Source of the DNA: CAJXVA01 sp963761755 | GTDB lineage: Bacteria > Myxococcota_A > Polyangia > Nannocystales > Nannocystaceae | Direction: 5' to 3' | NCBI GenBank assembly: GCA_963761755.1 | Contig: CAVXIC010000006.1 | Location: 1 to 64,000, forward strand | DNA length: 64,000 nt | Part shown: positions 41,307 through 50,189 of the stretch, in pieces | How the letters are laid out: each line of letters starts with the position of its first letter | How positions within the stretch are numbered: the stretch's first letter is position 1 | The notes under the pieces: model-generated | The model's database searches: none | The model's input: only the letters and a program-made list of their open reading frames with translations | Told to the model about the DNA's origin: nothing | Translations under genes and position numbers: made by a program

Positions 41307-42308
41307 GTGAGTGCTCCGCGGGCGATGATCTTGGCGGCTGGGTTTGGGACGCGCCTGGGTGAGCTGACCCAGCAGCGGCCCAAGCCGATGCTTCCGATTT
41401 GCGGGACGCCCTTGGTGCGGTGGTCGGCGCGGTGGCTCGCGCAGCACGGGGTGGGGGACGTGACGGTCAACCTCCATCACCTCGGCGCGCAGATCGAACG
41501 GGAGCTGACCGAAGGCAGCCCGCTGGGCACCCGGGTTCACTTCTCCCACGAGGAAGGCATGATCCTCGGGACCGGCGGCGGCCTACGCCATGCGCGGGCG
41601 CACCTCGATGGGGGCGACGGCGCGCCGATCGTGGTCGTCAACGGCAAGATCCTCGTCGACTTCGATCTGAGGCATCTGCTCGACGTGCATCGGGACAGCG
41701 GCGCCGAGGCGACGATGGTCCTGCGCCCCGACCCCAACGCCACGACGTGGGGCAGCCTGCAGCTCGGGGCTGGGGGGCGGGTCGTTCGGCTGCTACAGGG
41801 CGTGCCCGACGCGGATCCGGAGGCGCAGCCGGTCTCGGAGCCCCTGATGTTCACCGGGATTCACGTCTTCGAGCCGCGCTTCCTCGATCGCATTCCGCCC
41901 GAAGGCGAGCAGTGCATCATCCGCACGGCGTACCGGCAGCTCTTCCACGAGGGCAGGGGCCTGCACGGGGTCGTGACCGAGGACTACTGGTGGGAGCACT
42001 CCACGCCCCTGCGGTATCTTCAGGGCGTGGCCAACGTGCTCGACGGCAAGGCTCGCCTGCCGCACGCCGAGCATCCGCTGCGGGGCGTGTCGGCGCGTGC
42101 GCAGGTCGACCCCTCGGCGGAGATCGTCGGACCGGTGTGGATCGGTGCGGGCGTGCAGGTGGGGCCGCGTGCGCGGATCGGGCCCCACGTCCAGCTCGCG
42201 GAGGGTGTGCACGTCGCAGCGGATGCGGTCCTCGAGCGGGTCGTTGCGTGGGAAGGCGCGCGTCTCTCCGGCACCATGCGCGATCGCGTCGTCCTCTCGC
42301 CCTCGTGA
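41307..42308 (+). CDS. Sugar-phosphate nucleotidyltransferase
   Basis: 333 residues from the GTG at 41307 (SAPRAMILAAGFGTRLG); the frame is open a further 12 codons. The nucleotide-binding motif is LAAGFGTRLGELTQQRPKP, with LGTGGGLRHA and NGKILVDFDL (acidic metal site). Residues from about 255 are a left-handed beta-helix-like tail (VDPSAEIVGPVWIGAGVQVG). It resembles mannose-1-phosphate guanylyltransferase or glucose-1-phosphate thymidylyltransferase relatives. The base specificity cannot be read from the sequence. It makes activated sugar for polysaccharide synthesis. Confidence 0.88.
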   Translation: MSAPRAMILAAGFGTRLGELTQQRPKPMLPICGTPLVRWSARWLAQHGVGDVTVNLHHLGAQIERELTEGSPLGTRVHFSHEEGMILGTGGGLRHARAHLDGGDGAPIVVVNGKILVDFDLRHLLDVHRDSGAEATMVLRPDPNATTWGSLQLGAGGRVVRLLQGVPDADPEAQPVSEPLMFTGIHVFEPRFLDRIPPEGEQCIIRTAYRQLFHEGRGLHGVVTEDYWWEHSTPLRYLQGVANVLDGKARLPHAEHPLRGVSARAQVDPSAEIVGPVWIGAGVQVGPRARIGPHVQLAEGVHVAADAVLERVVAWEGARLSGTMRDRVVLSPS

Positions 42309-42414
42309 TCTGCGGCGTTGCGACGCAACACGCGTTCAGCCGAGCCGCTCCGGGAGCGCGGTTCGACAGGCAAGGTCTGCGCGTCGTGTGCGAGTCCGGT
42401 ATCCTGGAGGGGAG

Positions 42415-43939
42415 ATGGTCGATGATTCGACGCCGACGCGCGAGTCTGATGCGCCTGCGGCAGGGAGCCGGGTGCCGATCATCATCGTGTGCTCGAGCGC
42501 CGACCTCGAACTGGCCGATTCCACCGCCGCCGGGCTGCGCAATCGCGGATACGAGGTTGCCTTGATGGGGGCCGCCGAGACCGACCACGATGGCGCCGCG
42601 CGGCTGGTCGAGCTGGTGCAGCGCCACGCGCGTCAGGGGCTCTACGTGCTGTGCCGCGGGGGCGAGCTCGATCGTGACGGGATCGACGGACTGCGCGCGG
42701 TGCTTCGCGCCGAAGAGGTCCCCTTCGGTCGCACGCTGACCCTGTCGACCGCCCAAGGAGGGGCCCGTGGTCTCGAGGAGCGCATCGTCTCCGTCGCGCG
42801 GCGGATGGTCACCGGCCGCTTCGATTCCGCCCCTACCCAAGGCGATGCCGATGGCGGCGACGTTGCGGCGCGCGATCCCTCGGTCTCCCCCGTCCCACAG
42901 GCCTCCGTCGATCCCCTGGAGGTGGACCGTTGGGCGGATTCGCTGGCGGGCGGTGTGGTGCCCGCCCCCGAGCCCGCGGTGGCTGCGGCCGACGAGGACG
43001 ACTACGTCCGGGTCGACCGGACGCTGGTGTCCCGTCATCCTGCGCCCGAACTCATCGGGGAGACGCCGCCGCAGGAGTCCTCTGCGCCCGCCGCAGCCCC
43101 GATGCAGGGACCGCGGACCGCTGAAGACCATGACGACCATGACGACCTCGACGACCATCGACGACCTCGATGGGTCCGCGTTCTCGTCTGGACTGAACCC
43201 GCGATGGACGAAGTGGATCATCGCCTCAGGTGCTGCCGTTGTGTTGACCATCATCCTCTCCATCGCCCTCTCCTCTGGATCCGACGACCCGCAGTCCGGC
43301 CCTGCTCAGGACGATGCTCAGCCTGCTCAGGACGACCAGCTCGCGCGCGTCGAAGACCGACAGCCGCAGGCTCCGCAGACGGCCGATGCGCCCTCGGACG
43401 ACACGCCCGATACGCCCGATACGCCCGATACGCCCGACACGCCCGAGGTGGTCCTCGAGCCCGACGACGCGAAGTCCACCGCCGCCATCGCAGCGCTGGA
43501 CACCGCCGGAGCCCACAAGGCGATGGCGCATCGCAGCCAGGTCGACCCGGCGCTGCTCGACGACGCACCCCTGCCCAGCCGGGCCCCCGAGGAGCGCGCG
43601 GCCATCGCCCAGGCGCTGGAGGAGCGGGAGGTGCGGTCGTGGAACGCGTTCCTCCTCGCCGGTGACGAAGCGCCCGCGATGACGTTCAGCGACGCGGAGA
43701 AGTTCTGCAAGACGCTCACCGCTGGCGGCATCTCGGGCTGGCGCCTGGGGTCGCTCGGGGAGCTGCTCTCGCTCGCCGGGGCGAAGCTGCTCGACCGCAA
43801 GAGCGTCGTGTGGAGTGAGACCCCCGGCGACGCCTTCGGCGACACCAGAATGGTCGTCAACGGCAAGAAGGGCTCGACGAGCGCAGTTTCCACCGATTGG
43901 GACGGCGCCAAGCCGCTGTGCGTTCGCGTGCGCGAGTAG
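42415..43939 (+). pseudogene. Frameshifted gene: TIR/receiver-like N-terminus, membrane helix, Lcl-type C-terminus
   Basis: The ATG at 42415 follows a strong ribosome site (GGAGGGGAG). The first frame gives an alpha/beta domain (VPIIIVCSSADLELADSTAA) to about residue 240. At the GAC/CAT-rich stretch 43128-43166 the good sequence shifts by one base and reads IDDLDGSAFSSG, a membrane helix (KWIIASGAAVVLTIILSIAL), a DTP repeat at 43400-43447, and an Lcl C-terminal domain (FSDAEKFCKTLTAGGISGWR, then WDGAKPLCVRVRE). One extra base after CAT at about 43158 would explain it. It may be a real mutation, slippage in a repeat, or a sequencing error. Confidence 0.7.
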
Positions 43940-43992
43940 CCGTCCCGCGGGGCTTTGCGGAAACCCCAGAAAACTGCCAAGCTCCGCAAACC

Positions 43993-45945
43993 ATGCGCTC
44001 GCACGCAGACTGGCGGTGGACTGTGGTCACGCTCGCTTGGGTCCTGGCGGGCTGTGGACGCTCGGACACCCAAGCCCAAGCTGGAATCAGCATCGGCGGC
44101 GGTAGCAGCAGCGGCGGCACGACGTCCACCGATGCGTCGAGCACCACGTCGGGGCTGCCCGACACCTCGACGGGGACGCCGACACTGGACACCTCGACCG
44201 GCTTCGAGGAGTCGACGGGTGCGCTGACCAGTTCTGGAAGCACCGGCACGGGCACCGGGACCGGCTCGTCTTCGTCCAGCACGGGCACGCCGCCCGACTG
44301 CGACAACGGACCGTGGGTGGGCAACACGAGCGTGGTCGACGAGGCGGAGCTCGAATCCCTGCGCGGGTACACCACCATCTCGGGCAACCTGGTGCTCTTC
44401 GGCATCGGCGGCGCCTCCGATCTCAGCCCGCTGGAGTGCCTCGAGTCCGTGGGCGGGTCGGTGGAGATCCGGCAGAACCCCGACCTGGTCACACTCTCGG
44501 GCCTGCAGCGGCTCGAGGAGGTCGCAGGCAACCTGCACGTCGGCGACAACCCCTCGCTCGTCTCGGTGAGCGGACTCGACGGCTTGACGTCCGTGGGGGG
44601 CTTCGCCTTCGTCCAGAACAACGCGTCGCTCCAGAGCGTGCTCGGCCTGAACAGCCTCGCCGCCGTCGGCGGACGCTTGCGGATCTGGAACAACGACTCG
44701 CTCCCCTCCCTGGCGGGTCTGGAGGCCTTGTCGGGCCGGGTCGCGGGCGCGGAGATCGGCGAGAACGCCCTGCTGTCTCAGGTCAATGCGCTCTCGGGCA
44801 TCAACCAGGTCACCGGCCCGATCATCGTCGCGGACAACGGCTCGCTCGCCAACGTCTCGGGGCTGGGCAACGTGGTCGGCGGTGTCTCCGGTCTGTGGAT
44901 CCAGCGCAACGCGGTGCTGCCACACTTCGACGCCCTCGCCGGCATCACCGTCGTCGGTGGCTCGGGCGCGCGCGTCGAGGGCAACGCCAGCCTCGACAGC
45001 GTCGCGGGTCTGTCCACCGTCGGTTCGATCTCGGGCAACCTGTGGATCGAGGGCAACGGATCGCTTCCCTCGCTCGATGGCCTCGAGGGGATCACCTCGG
45101 TCGGCGGCAGCGTCGTCGTCAACAGCAACGCTTCGCTGCTGAGCGCCGCGGGGCTCGCGGGTCTCGAAGAGGTCGTCTTCTGGCTCCTGGTCGATGGCAA
45201 CGCCTCGCTGACCACCATCGACTTTCCCCAGCTTCAGAGCGTGGGCGGGGTGCTGAGCATCTCGTTCAACCCTTCGTTGCAGGGCCTGGGCGGCTTCGCC
45301 CAACTCCAGGAGGTCGGTGACCTGCTGCGCGTGCTGACCAACGCCAGCCTCGTCAGCATCAACGGATTCGGCGGACTCCAGTTTCTCGAGGGCGATCTCC
45401 GCTTCGAGGGCAACGGCGCGCTGTCCACGATCAACGGCTTCGGGGCGCTGCAGGCGGTCCAAGGGCGCATCGCGGTGCAGAACAACGCAGCGCTCCTGCA
45501 CGTCGACGGGCTCGACAGCCTCACCTTCGCGGGCGAGAGACTGATCTTCATCAACAACGACAGCATGGTGCGCGTGGACCTGCCCGCGCTGGAGACCGTG
45601 GGCGATGGGTTTCAGCTCCGCGAGAGCGCGAACATCGACGAGATCTCGATGCCGCAGCTGCAGTCGGTGGGCGCGTTCTTCTACATCGGCGAGAACGATG
45701 GACTCGTCTCCGCCGGGAACTTCGGCGCGCTCGTGTCCGTCGGCACGAGCTTCACCGTGCGCAACAACCCTTCGGTCAACGCCCTCGCCGGCTTTGGCCT
45801 CCTCGACGCGGTCGGCGGCAACTTCGAGATCTCGGGCAACCCCTCGCTTCCCACGTGCAGCGCCCAGGGCCTCTCGCTCCAGCTGTCGGTCGTCGGTGGT
45901 GGCGTGACGATAGCGGGCAACCTCGCCGACGCGTGCGGGGGATGA
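43993..45945 (+). CDS. Leucine-rich receptor-L-domain-like lipoprotein
   Basis: 650 residues from ATG 43993. The lipoprotein signal is VVTLAWVLAGCG. A spacer of Ser/Thr/Gly/Asp of about 85 residues follows. Then come about 20 repeats of 22-25 residues with the pattern GNLxVxxNxSLxSLxGLxxLxxV, for example NLHVGDNPSLVSVSGLDGL. This is the receptor L-domain / leucine-rich type of right-handed solenoid. A surface binding role is likely. It overlaps the next gene by ATGA, so the two are coupled. Confidence 0.85.
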   Translation: MRSHADWRWTVVTLAWVLAGCGRSDTQAQAGISIGGGSSSGGTTSTDASSTTSGLPDTSTGTPTLDTSTGFEESTGALTSSGSTGTGTGTGSSSSSTGTPPDCDNGPWVGNTSVVDEAELESLRGYTTISGNLVLFGIGGASDLSPLECLESVGGSVEIRQNPDLVTLSGLQRLEEVAGNLHVGDNPSLVSVSGLDGLTSVGGFAFVQNNASLQSVLGLNSLAAVGGRLRIWNNDSLPSLAGLEALSGRVAGAEIGENALLSQVNALSGINQVTGPIIVADNGSLANVSGLGNVVGGVSGLWIQRNAVLPHFDALAGITVVGGSGARVEGNASLDSVAGLSTVGSISGNLWIEGNGSLPSLDGLEGITSVGGSVVVNSNASLLSAAGLAGLEEVVFWLLVDGNASLTTIDFPQLQSVGGVLSISFNPSLQGLGGFAQLQEVGDLLRVLTNASLVSINGFGGLQFLEGDLRFEGNGALSTINGFGALQAVQGRIAVQNNAALLHVDGLDSLTFAGERLIFINNDSMVRVDLPALETVGDGFQLRESANIDEISMPQLQSVGAFFYIGENDGLVSAGNFGALVSVGTSFTVRNNPSVNALAGFGLLDAVGGNFEISGNPSLPTCSAQGLSLQLSVVGGGVTIAGNLADACGG

Positions 45946-47381
45946 ACGAATCGCCGCGGCTGCGCTGGCTTCGCGGTCTTCTGCGGCCGCTGCTCGTGTT
46001 CGTCCTGACCTTCGCCGCGCTCGCCGTCATCGCCGGACCGACGCTGACCAAGCCCAGCGCCAACGATCACTTCGTGCATCTGGCGTCGGGCTGGCTGCAG
46101 GGGCGGCTTCATCACGACGGCAAGCCGCCGGGGTACTGTGACGCGAAGCGCCGCAGGGCAGGGGAGTGTCGCTACCACCAGTACGATGATTGGGCGGTCC
46201 TGCGCACGCTCGAGCTCCCGAGCGGCACGCGGTTCCGGGGGTTTCCGTGTCAGACGCAGCCGTGCAAGGAGGCGCGCCGCACCGAAGGCATCGAGACCTG
46301 GTACGTCACCGGCCGCGGGTGGACGGACTACCCGCGTGGCCAGCCGCGGCGGATCTCGGAGACCTGGTACGTCAGCTTTCCTCCCGGTCCCGCGGTCGCG
46401 CTGCTGCCCGCGGTCGCGCTGTGGGGACTGCACACGCCCGATGTGCTGCTCACCGCCTTGGCCGCGGCATGCATCCCCGTGCTGCTGCTGACCTTCCTCG
46501 ACCGCACCCGCGGCGTCGATGAGGGCCGCGGCGGCGAGCACCTGCTGCTCGCCGCGGCGGTGGGGCTGGGATCGCCGGCGTGTTTCCTGGGCGCCAACGG
46601 CAGCGTGTGGTTCACCGCGCAGATCTTCGGGGCGCTCGCGCTGACCGGCTACCTCAGCTGCGCGTGGGGCCTTCATCGCCCAGCGCTGGCGGGCGTGCTC
46701 CTGGGGTTTGCGGTGGCGTGCCGACCGACGATGGCCGCGGCGGTGATCTTCTTCGGCTGGGAGTGGTGGCGCGCAGGCCGTCCGATCCCGGCACTGGCGC
46801 GCTTCGCCGGCCCCGTCTTGCTGATCGGTGCCGCGCTGATGCTGCACAACCTGGTGCGGTTCGACGACGCGTTCGAGTTTGGGCACCGCTTCCTGGACAT
46901 CCGCTGGCAGCCGCGCATCCAGCAGTACGGCCTGTTCCATCCCCGCTACCTCGCGCGCAACCTGGAATGCCTGCTGTGGCTGTGGCCCGAGCAGGTGTGG
47001 CCGCTGCGCGTCTCGATGCACGGGACCGCGCTTTGGGTGCTGTCCCCGTGGGTGCTGTTGATCTTCGCGGTGCGCGGTGCGTTCTCGCAGAAGTGGGGCC
47101 TGGTCCTGACCCTGCTCGCGCTGATGGTGCCGGCGCTGCTCTATCAGAACAGCGGACAGACCCAGCCGACCTACCGCTTCGCCATGTTGTGGCTTCCGGT
47201 CCTCGCCACCCTCATGGCGCACGGCGGTGCGTTGCGTCTTCGACGCCTCGCGTTGGTTTTGGTCATCGTTTCGATTGCGCTGCAGTCGTGGGTCGCGTGG
47301 ATGTTCGTGCGGAACAAGGCGCAGCTGTTCGTCACAGACCCGCTCGGGTGGCCCTTCGAAGCCGAATTCGACGAGGTCTGA
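45942..47381 (+). CDS. Polytopic membrane protein, glycosyltransferase-like (GT-C type)
   Basis: 479 residues from ATG 45942, overlapping the L-domain gene stop. Ten or more membrane helices are visible (LLVFVLTFAALAVIAGPTL and others). An early external loop has NDHFVHLASGWLQGRL, like the acidic catalytic loop of lipid-sugar-dependent GT-C glycosyltransferases. A Cys-rich loop at about residues 65-115 is unusual (GYCDAKRRRAGECRYHQ). It may add sugars to exported proteins, perhaps including the coupled lipoprotein; this is inference. A strong terminator follows. Confidence 0.72.
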   Translation: MNESPRLRWLRGLLRPLLVFVLTFAALAVIAGPTLTKPSANDHFVHLASGWLQGRLHHDGKPPGYCDAKRRRAGECRYHQYDDWAVLRTLELPSGTRFRGFPCQTQPCKEARRTEGIETWYVTGRGWTDYPRGQPRRISETWYVSFPPGPAVALLPAVALWGLHTPDVLLTALAAACIPVLLLTFLDRTRGVDEGRGGEHLLLAAAVGLGSPACFLGANGSVWFTAQIFGALALTGYLSCAWGLHRPALAGVLLGFAVACRPTMAAAVIFFGWEWWRAGRPIPALARFAGPVLLIGAALMLHNLVRFDDAFEFGHRFLDIRWQPRIQQYGLFHPRYLARNLECLLWLWPEQVWPLRVSMHGTALWVLSPWVLLIFAVRGAFSQKWGLVLTLLALMVPALLYQNSGQTQPTYRFAMLWLPVLATLMAHGGALRLRRLALVLVIVSIALQSWVAWMFVRNKAQLFVTDPLGWPFEAEFDEV

Positions 47382-47384
47382 GCA

Positions 47385-47410
47385 CGACGCTCCAGCGGGG
47401 CGTCGATTTT
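47385..47410 (+). terminator. Rho-independent terminator after the glycosyltransferase-like gene
   Basis: CGACGCTCC-AGC-GGGGCGTCG, a 9 bp stem with a 3-base loop (one G-T pair), followed by ATTTTCTTGTT. It lies 4 bases after the TGA at 47379-47381. Confidence 0.8.
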
Positions 47411-47681
47411 CTTGTTGCGGATTCGGAGCATCCGATCAAGCTGACGCGCAGAGGTCCACGCGTGTCCATGCAGCGACAGTACGTTTGCCCGATGGCAGTG
47501 CTCCCGAGCTTCGCGCTCGGTCGGAGCACGGCCTCGCACGGCAGCGCGCTGAAGGACCGCTGGCTGCGTGCATCGTTCCATTGTCCTTCGGGCCCCCTGG
47601 GCCCTTCGCGGCGCTGACGCTTCGCGTCACGCCACTGAGTCGAGCGTGCTCGGGCGAACAGCCCGAGTCTGGAGGTATGCA
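47411..47681. other. Non-coding stretch before the HNH gene
   Basis: I see no convincing gene. It holds GC-rich inverted sequences such as GGGCCCCCTGGGCCC (about 47590) and a GACGC-TTC-GCGTC stem (about 47618-47630). The HNH ribosome site GGAGGT sits at its end. The promoter of the HNH gene must be here. Confidence 0.35.
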
Positions 47682-48116
47682 ATGAACTGGACGAAGAACG
47701 AATACGACACCCTCACTACGCGCCCGAGCCGGGACGCGCAGTTCTACCTGGCACGCCATCGTCGGCGACAGGGGCTGTGCATGGAGGACGGCGGCGGCCG
47801 CCTCGCTCGGTTCGGACACATTGCCCGGTACAAGCAGACTCCGGTGCGAGACGTCGTCGCGGGACGGCTCGACCGAGTCTACGAGGCCGAATACAACCAC
47901 TACATGTGGCGCGTGCGGCCGTACTGCGCGTACTGCAATGAACTGCTGACGCGGTCCACGCTGACCCGAGACCACGTGGTTCCTCGGTCGGCCGGTGGCG
48001 GTCCTGGGGACAACCTCGTCCCCTCCTGCGCCCCGTGCAACCGGGCGAAGGCCGACCTCTCGCTGCTGGAGTTCCTCGTCCGGCGCCGGGACACGGCGCG
48101 CGCGCGGATGAACTGA
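47682..48116 (+). CDS. HNH endonuclease
   Basis: 144 residues from ATG 47682, with the ribosome site GGAGGT 5 bases upstream. The C-terminal half is a standard HNH domain: CAYC, TRDHVVPRSAGG with the catalytic His, and DNLVPSCAPCNRAK. The N-terminal 90 residues are basic and unrecognised (YLARHRRRQGLCMEDGGG). No phage, restriction or intron context is seen, so it is an orphan nuclease. The stop is followed by a tandem repeat block. Confidence 0.88.
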   Translation: MNWTKNEYDTLTTRPSRDAQFYLARHRRRQGLCMEDGGGRLARFGHIARYKQTPVRDVVAGRLDRVYEAEYNHYMWRVRPYCAYCNELLTRSTLTRDHVVPRSAGGGPGDNLVPSCAPCNRAKADLSLLEFLVRRRDTARARMN

Positions 48117-48121
48117 TCACC

Positions 48122-48145
48122 CTCGCATGCTCGCATGCTCGCATG
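48122..48145. repeat. Tandem repeat, CTCGCATG x 3
   Basis: Three exact 8-base units just after the HNH stop, followed by a partial unit. They are not in a reading frame of either flanking gene. Confidence 0.9.
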
Positions 48146-48194
48146 CCGCGGTGGTGTCGCTGCTTCGGCGGTGTCACCACCGTGGCCCCCCGGT

Positions 48195-48254
48195 GGCTGC
48201 AGTGGCGGCTGCAGTGGTGGCTGCAGTGGTGGCTTCAGTGGTGGATGCCGTGGT
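48195..48254. repeat. Tandem repeat of GGCTGCAGTGGT-like 12-base units x 5
   Basis: Five 12-base units, degrading towards the right, end exactly at the stop codon of the minus-strand lipoprotein gene. On the minus strand they continue that gene's frame past its stop as Thr/Ala/Glu codons. Confidence 0.9.
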
Positions 48255-48890
48255 CTAGCCCTCGGTGATCTGGACGCTGTAGTCCACGACCATCCGGCTG
48301 CCGTCCCACGTGGGAAACGTCGACTCGTAGACCGAGCGCCGAGCGCAGGCTCGAACGATGGGCTGGTCGAGTTCCTGCGACGTGGTGACCGAGACCGCCG
48401 AGACCTTCCCGGTGGGCTCGAGCTCGAACTGGAAGTCGAGCGCGCCCGTCCCAGGCGTGTCGAGCTCATAGCAGGCGGCGAGGTCGAGGCACTCGAACAG
48501 CGCGCCCTGAACCGCGAGCAGGTGCTCGTGAAGCTCGTGATCCTGGAGGAAGGCTTGCCCCTCGTTGCGGTTGTCCCGCCGGTCTCGCGCGCGCCGGTAC
48601 TCGGGGATGGAGGAGTCGTCCAGCAGCGACTCCATCGGCGGGACCTCGCTGCGCGCGAAGGGACACTCGGCGGTCAGGCGCTCGTGGGTCGTGCCTTCGT
48701 GGAGGCTGTGGTTGGAGATCGTTCGACCGCCCACCAGCAGCGGCGTGTCGCCCTCGCACATGCCGAGCTCGCAGTCGGGGACGTCGGTGCATTCGCCCCC
48801 TGCGCAGTGCCCGGTGCTCTTCCCGCTGGCGCACCCGACCGCGACCATCGCGGAGAGGCCTGACAGGCCCAAGAGCACGACCGTCCTCAT
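48255..48890 (-). CDS. Lipoprotein with TonB/AgmX-like C-terminal domain
   Basis: 211 residues from the ATG at 48890 (MRTVVLLGLSGLSAMVAVGC, lipobox Cys). A Cys-rich segment follows (HCAGGECTDVPDCELGMC). The C-terminal 80 residues read like the energy-transducer type domain, FECLDLAACYEL, then GALDFQFELEPTGKVSAVSV and VRACARRSVYESTFP. Function unknown; an envelope role is likely. The coding frame would continue into a Thr/Ala repeat beyond the stop. Confidence 0.72.
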   Translation of the reverse strand: MRTVVLLGLSGLSAMVAVGCASGKSTGHCAGGECTDVPDCELGMCEGDTPLLVGGRTISNHSLHEGTTHERLTAECPFARSEVPPMESLLDDSSIPEYRRARDRRDNRNEGQAFLQDHELHEHLLAVQGALFECLDLAACYELDTPGTGALDFQFELEPTGKVSAVSVTTSQELDQPIVRACARRSVYESTFPTWDGSRMVVDYSVQITEG

Positions 48891-49043
48891 CGCGTTCGAT
48901 CCGCCCGTGCCCACGAAGAGACTCTACCAGCTCCCGTCCAGTTTCGACGCTCGCAAACGCGGTTTCACGAAGTTTCGTCGGACACTGTGCCCCAAGATCA
49001 CACCCGACCACCTGCCGCGACCACCTGCTAGTGTTCTGGGTGC

Positions 49044-49655
49044 ATGGAGGACGACTTCGAGCTCCTCGGGCGGTGGCGCGCCGGGAACGTGGCGGCGGGC
49101 AGCGAGCTGCTGCAGCGCTACTTCGACAATCTCTATCGCTTCTTTTCGAGCAAGGTCGATGATGAGGTCGAGGATCTGATCCAAGGCACGATGCTGTCGT
49201 GCGTCCGCTATCAGAAGTCGCTGGAGGGACTGCAGAGCTTCCGCGCGTATTTGTTCACCGTCGCTCGCAACACGCTGTACCGACATCTGCGCACGGTCGC
49301 CAAGCGAGACGTCATCGACTTCGGCAACTCGTCGGTCATCGCGCTGGGGGTCTCTCCGACGTCGATGGTCGCCCACCGCCAGCAGCAGCAGCGGCTGGTC
49401 GCCGGCTTGCGGGGGCTGCCGGTGGACCTCCAGATGCTGCTCGAACTCCACTACTGGGAGGGCTTGTCCACCTCCGAGCTGGCCGAGGTGATCGACGCGC
49501 CCCACGGCACGGTCAAGAGCCGGCTGCGGCGCGCGCGAGCGCTGCTCGCCGAGGCGCTCGAGTCCGACGAGGGCCCGATGCTCGCCGAACTCACGCATCG
49601 CGACGTCCTGGCGTCTTGGGTCCGTGACGTGCGAGGCGGCCGCTCGGGAACCTGA
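49044..49655 (+). CDS. ECF RNA polymerase sigma factor
   Basis: 203 residues from ATG 49044. Region 2: LLQRYFDNLYRFF, DEVEDLIQGTMLS and FRAYLFTVARNTLYRHLR. Region 4: LLELHYWEGLSTSELAEVID and HGTVKSRLRRARALL. It lies 39 bases upstream of an ExbD-like gene. No anti-sigma gene is adjacent, so control is unknown. Confidence 0.9.
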   Translation: MEDDFELLGRWRAGNVAAGSELLQRYFDNLYRFFSSKVDDEVEDLIQGTMLSCVRYQKSLEGLQSFRAYLFTVARNTLYRHLRTVAKRDVIDFGNSSVIALGVSPTSMVAHRQQQQRLVAGLRGLPVDLQMLLELHYWEGLSTSELAEVIDAPHGTVKSRLRRARALLAEALESDEGPMLAELTHRDVLASWVRDVRGGRSGT

Positions 49656-49693
49656 GGGCCCCGCAGCTGTCGTGTGGGCGGAGGACCTCCGCC

Positions 49694-50188
49694 ATGCCCA
49701 AGAAGAAGCGCGCAAAGATTCCACCCCTGGACGTCGATCTCATCCCGGTCCTCAGCTGCATGTTCCTGCTGATACCGGCCCTGCTCTTGGCCATGGAAGC
49801 CGCGAACTGGGCCTCGATCCCGGTCGCGCCCCCCAGCCACACCGCCAGCGACGCCCACGCCACGGATTCGAGTGACCTGCCGCGCCTGCGGATCGAGGTG
49901 CGCGAGGACGGCTTCGCGCTGTGGCTGGGCCGTTGCGCGCGATGTGGCGAGCCTCCCGAGCTCGTTGCCCATGACGGCGACGATGGACTCGAGGGCCTAC
50001 GAACCGCCGTGGGCGGCGTGAAAGCATCCTATCCCGAGCTCGATCAGGTGTATCTCAGCGCGGAGGCGACGATCCCCCTGCAAACGCTCGTCGAGACGAT
50101 GGACGCGCTGCGCGGTGACACCTGTTCGCTCTCGCCGGACGCCGACCGTCGGGGATGTTTGTTTCCCCGCGTCGTCATCGACAGCTGA
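49694..50188 (+). CDS. ExbD/TolR-like membrane protein
   Basis: 164 residues. A basic N-terminus (MPKKKRAKIPPLDVDLIPV) leads into one membrane helix (LSCMFLLIPALLLAMEAA). The periplasmic part ends in the beta-alpha unit of the family (LDQVYLSAEATIPLQTLVETM). ExbD/TolR proteins work with ExbB/TolQ to energise envelope processes; the charged Asp in the N-terminal stretch (DVDLIP) is in the expected region. No ExbB gene is nearby. It follows the sigma gene and may be cotranscribed with it. Confidence 0.75.
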   Translation: MPKKKRAKIPPLDVDLIPVLSCMFLLIPALLLAMEAANWASIPVAPPSHTASDAHATDSSDLPRLRIEVREDGFALWLGRCARCGEPPELVAHDGDDGLEGLRTAVGGVKASYPELDQVYLSAEATIPLQTLVETMDALRGDTCSLSPDADRRGCLFPRVVIDS

Positions 50189-50189
50189 G

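Noticed and set aside
43327..45501. 724-residue minus-strand ORF over the L-domain gene
   Set aside because: It is the shadow of the repeat-rich plus-strand gene; its Asp/Gln/Glu repeats mirror the LRR codons.
48122..48254. CRISPR array
   Set aside because: Units are 8 and 12 bases with no spacers; these are simple tandem repeats.
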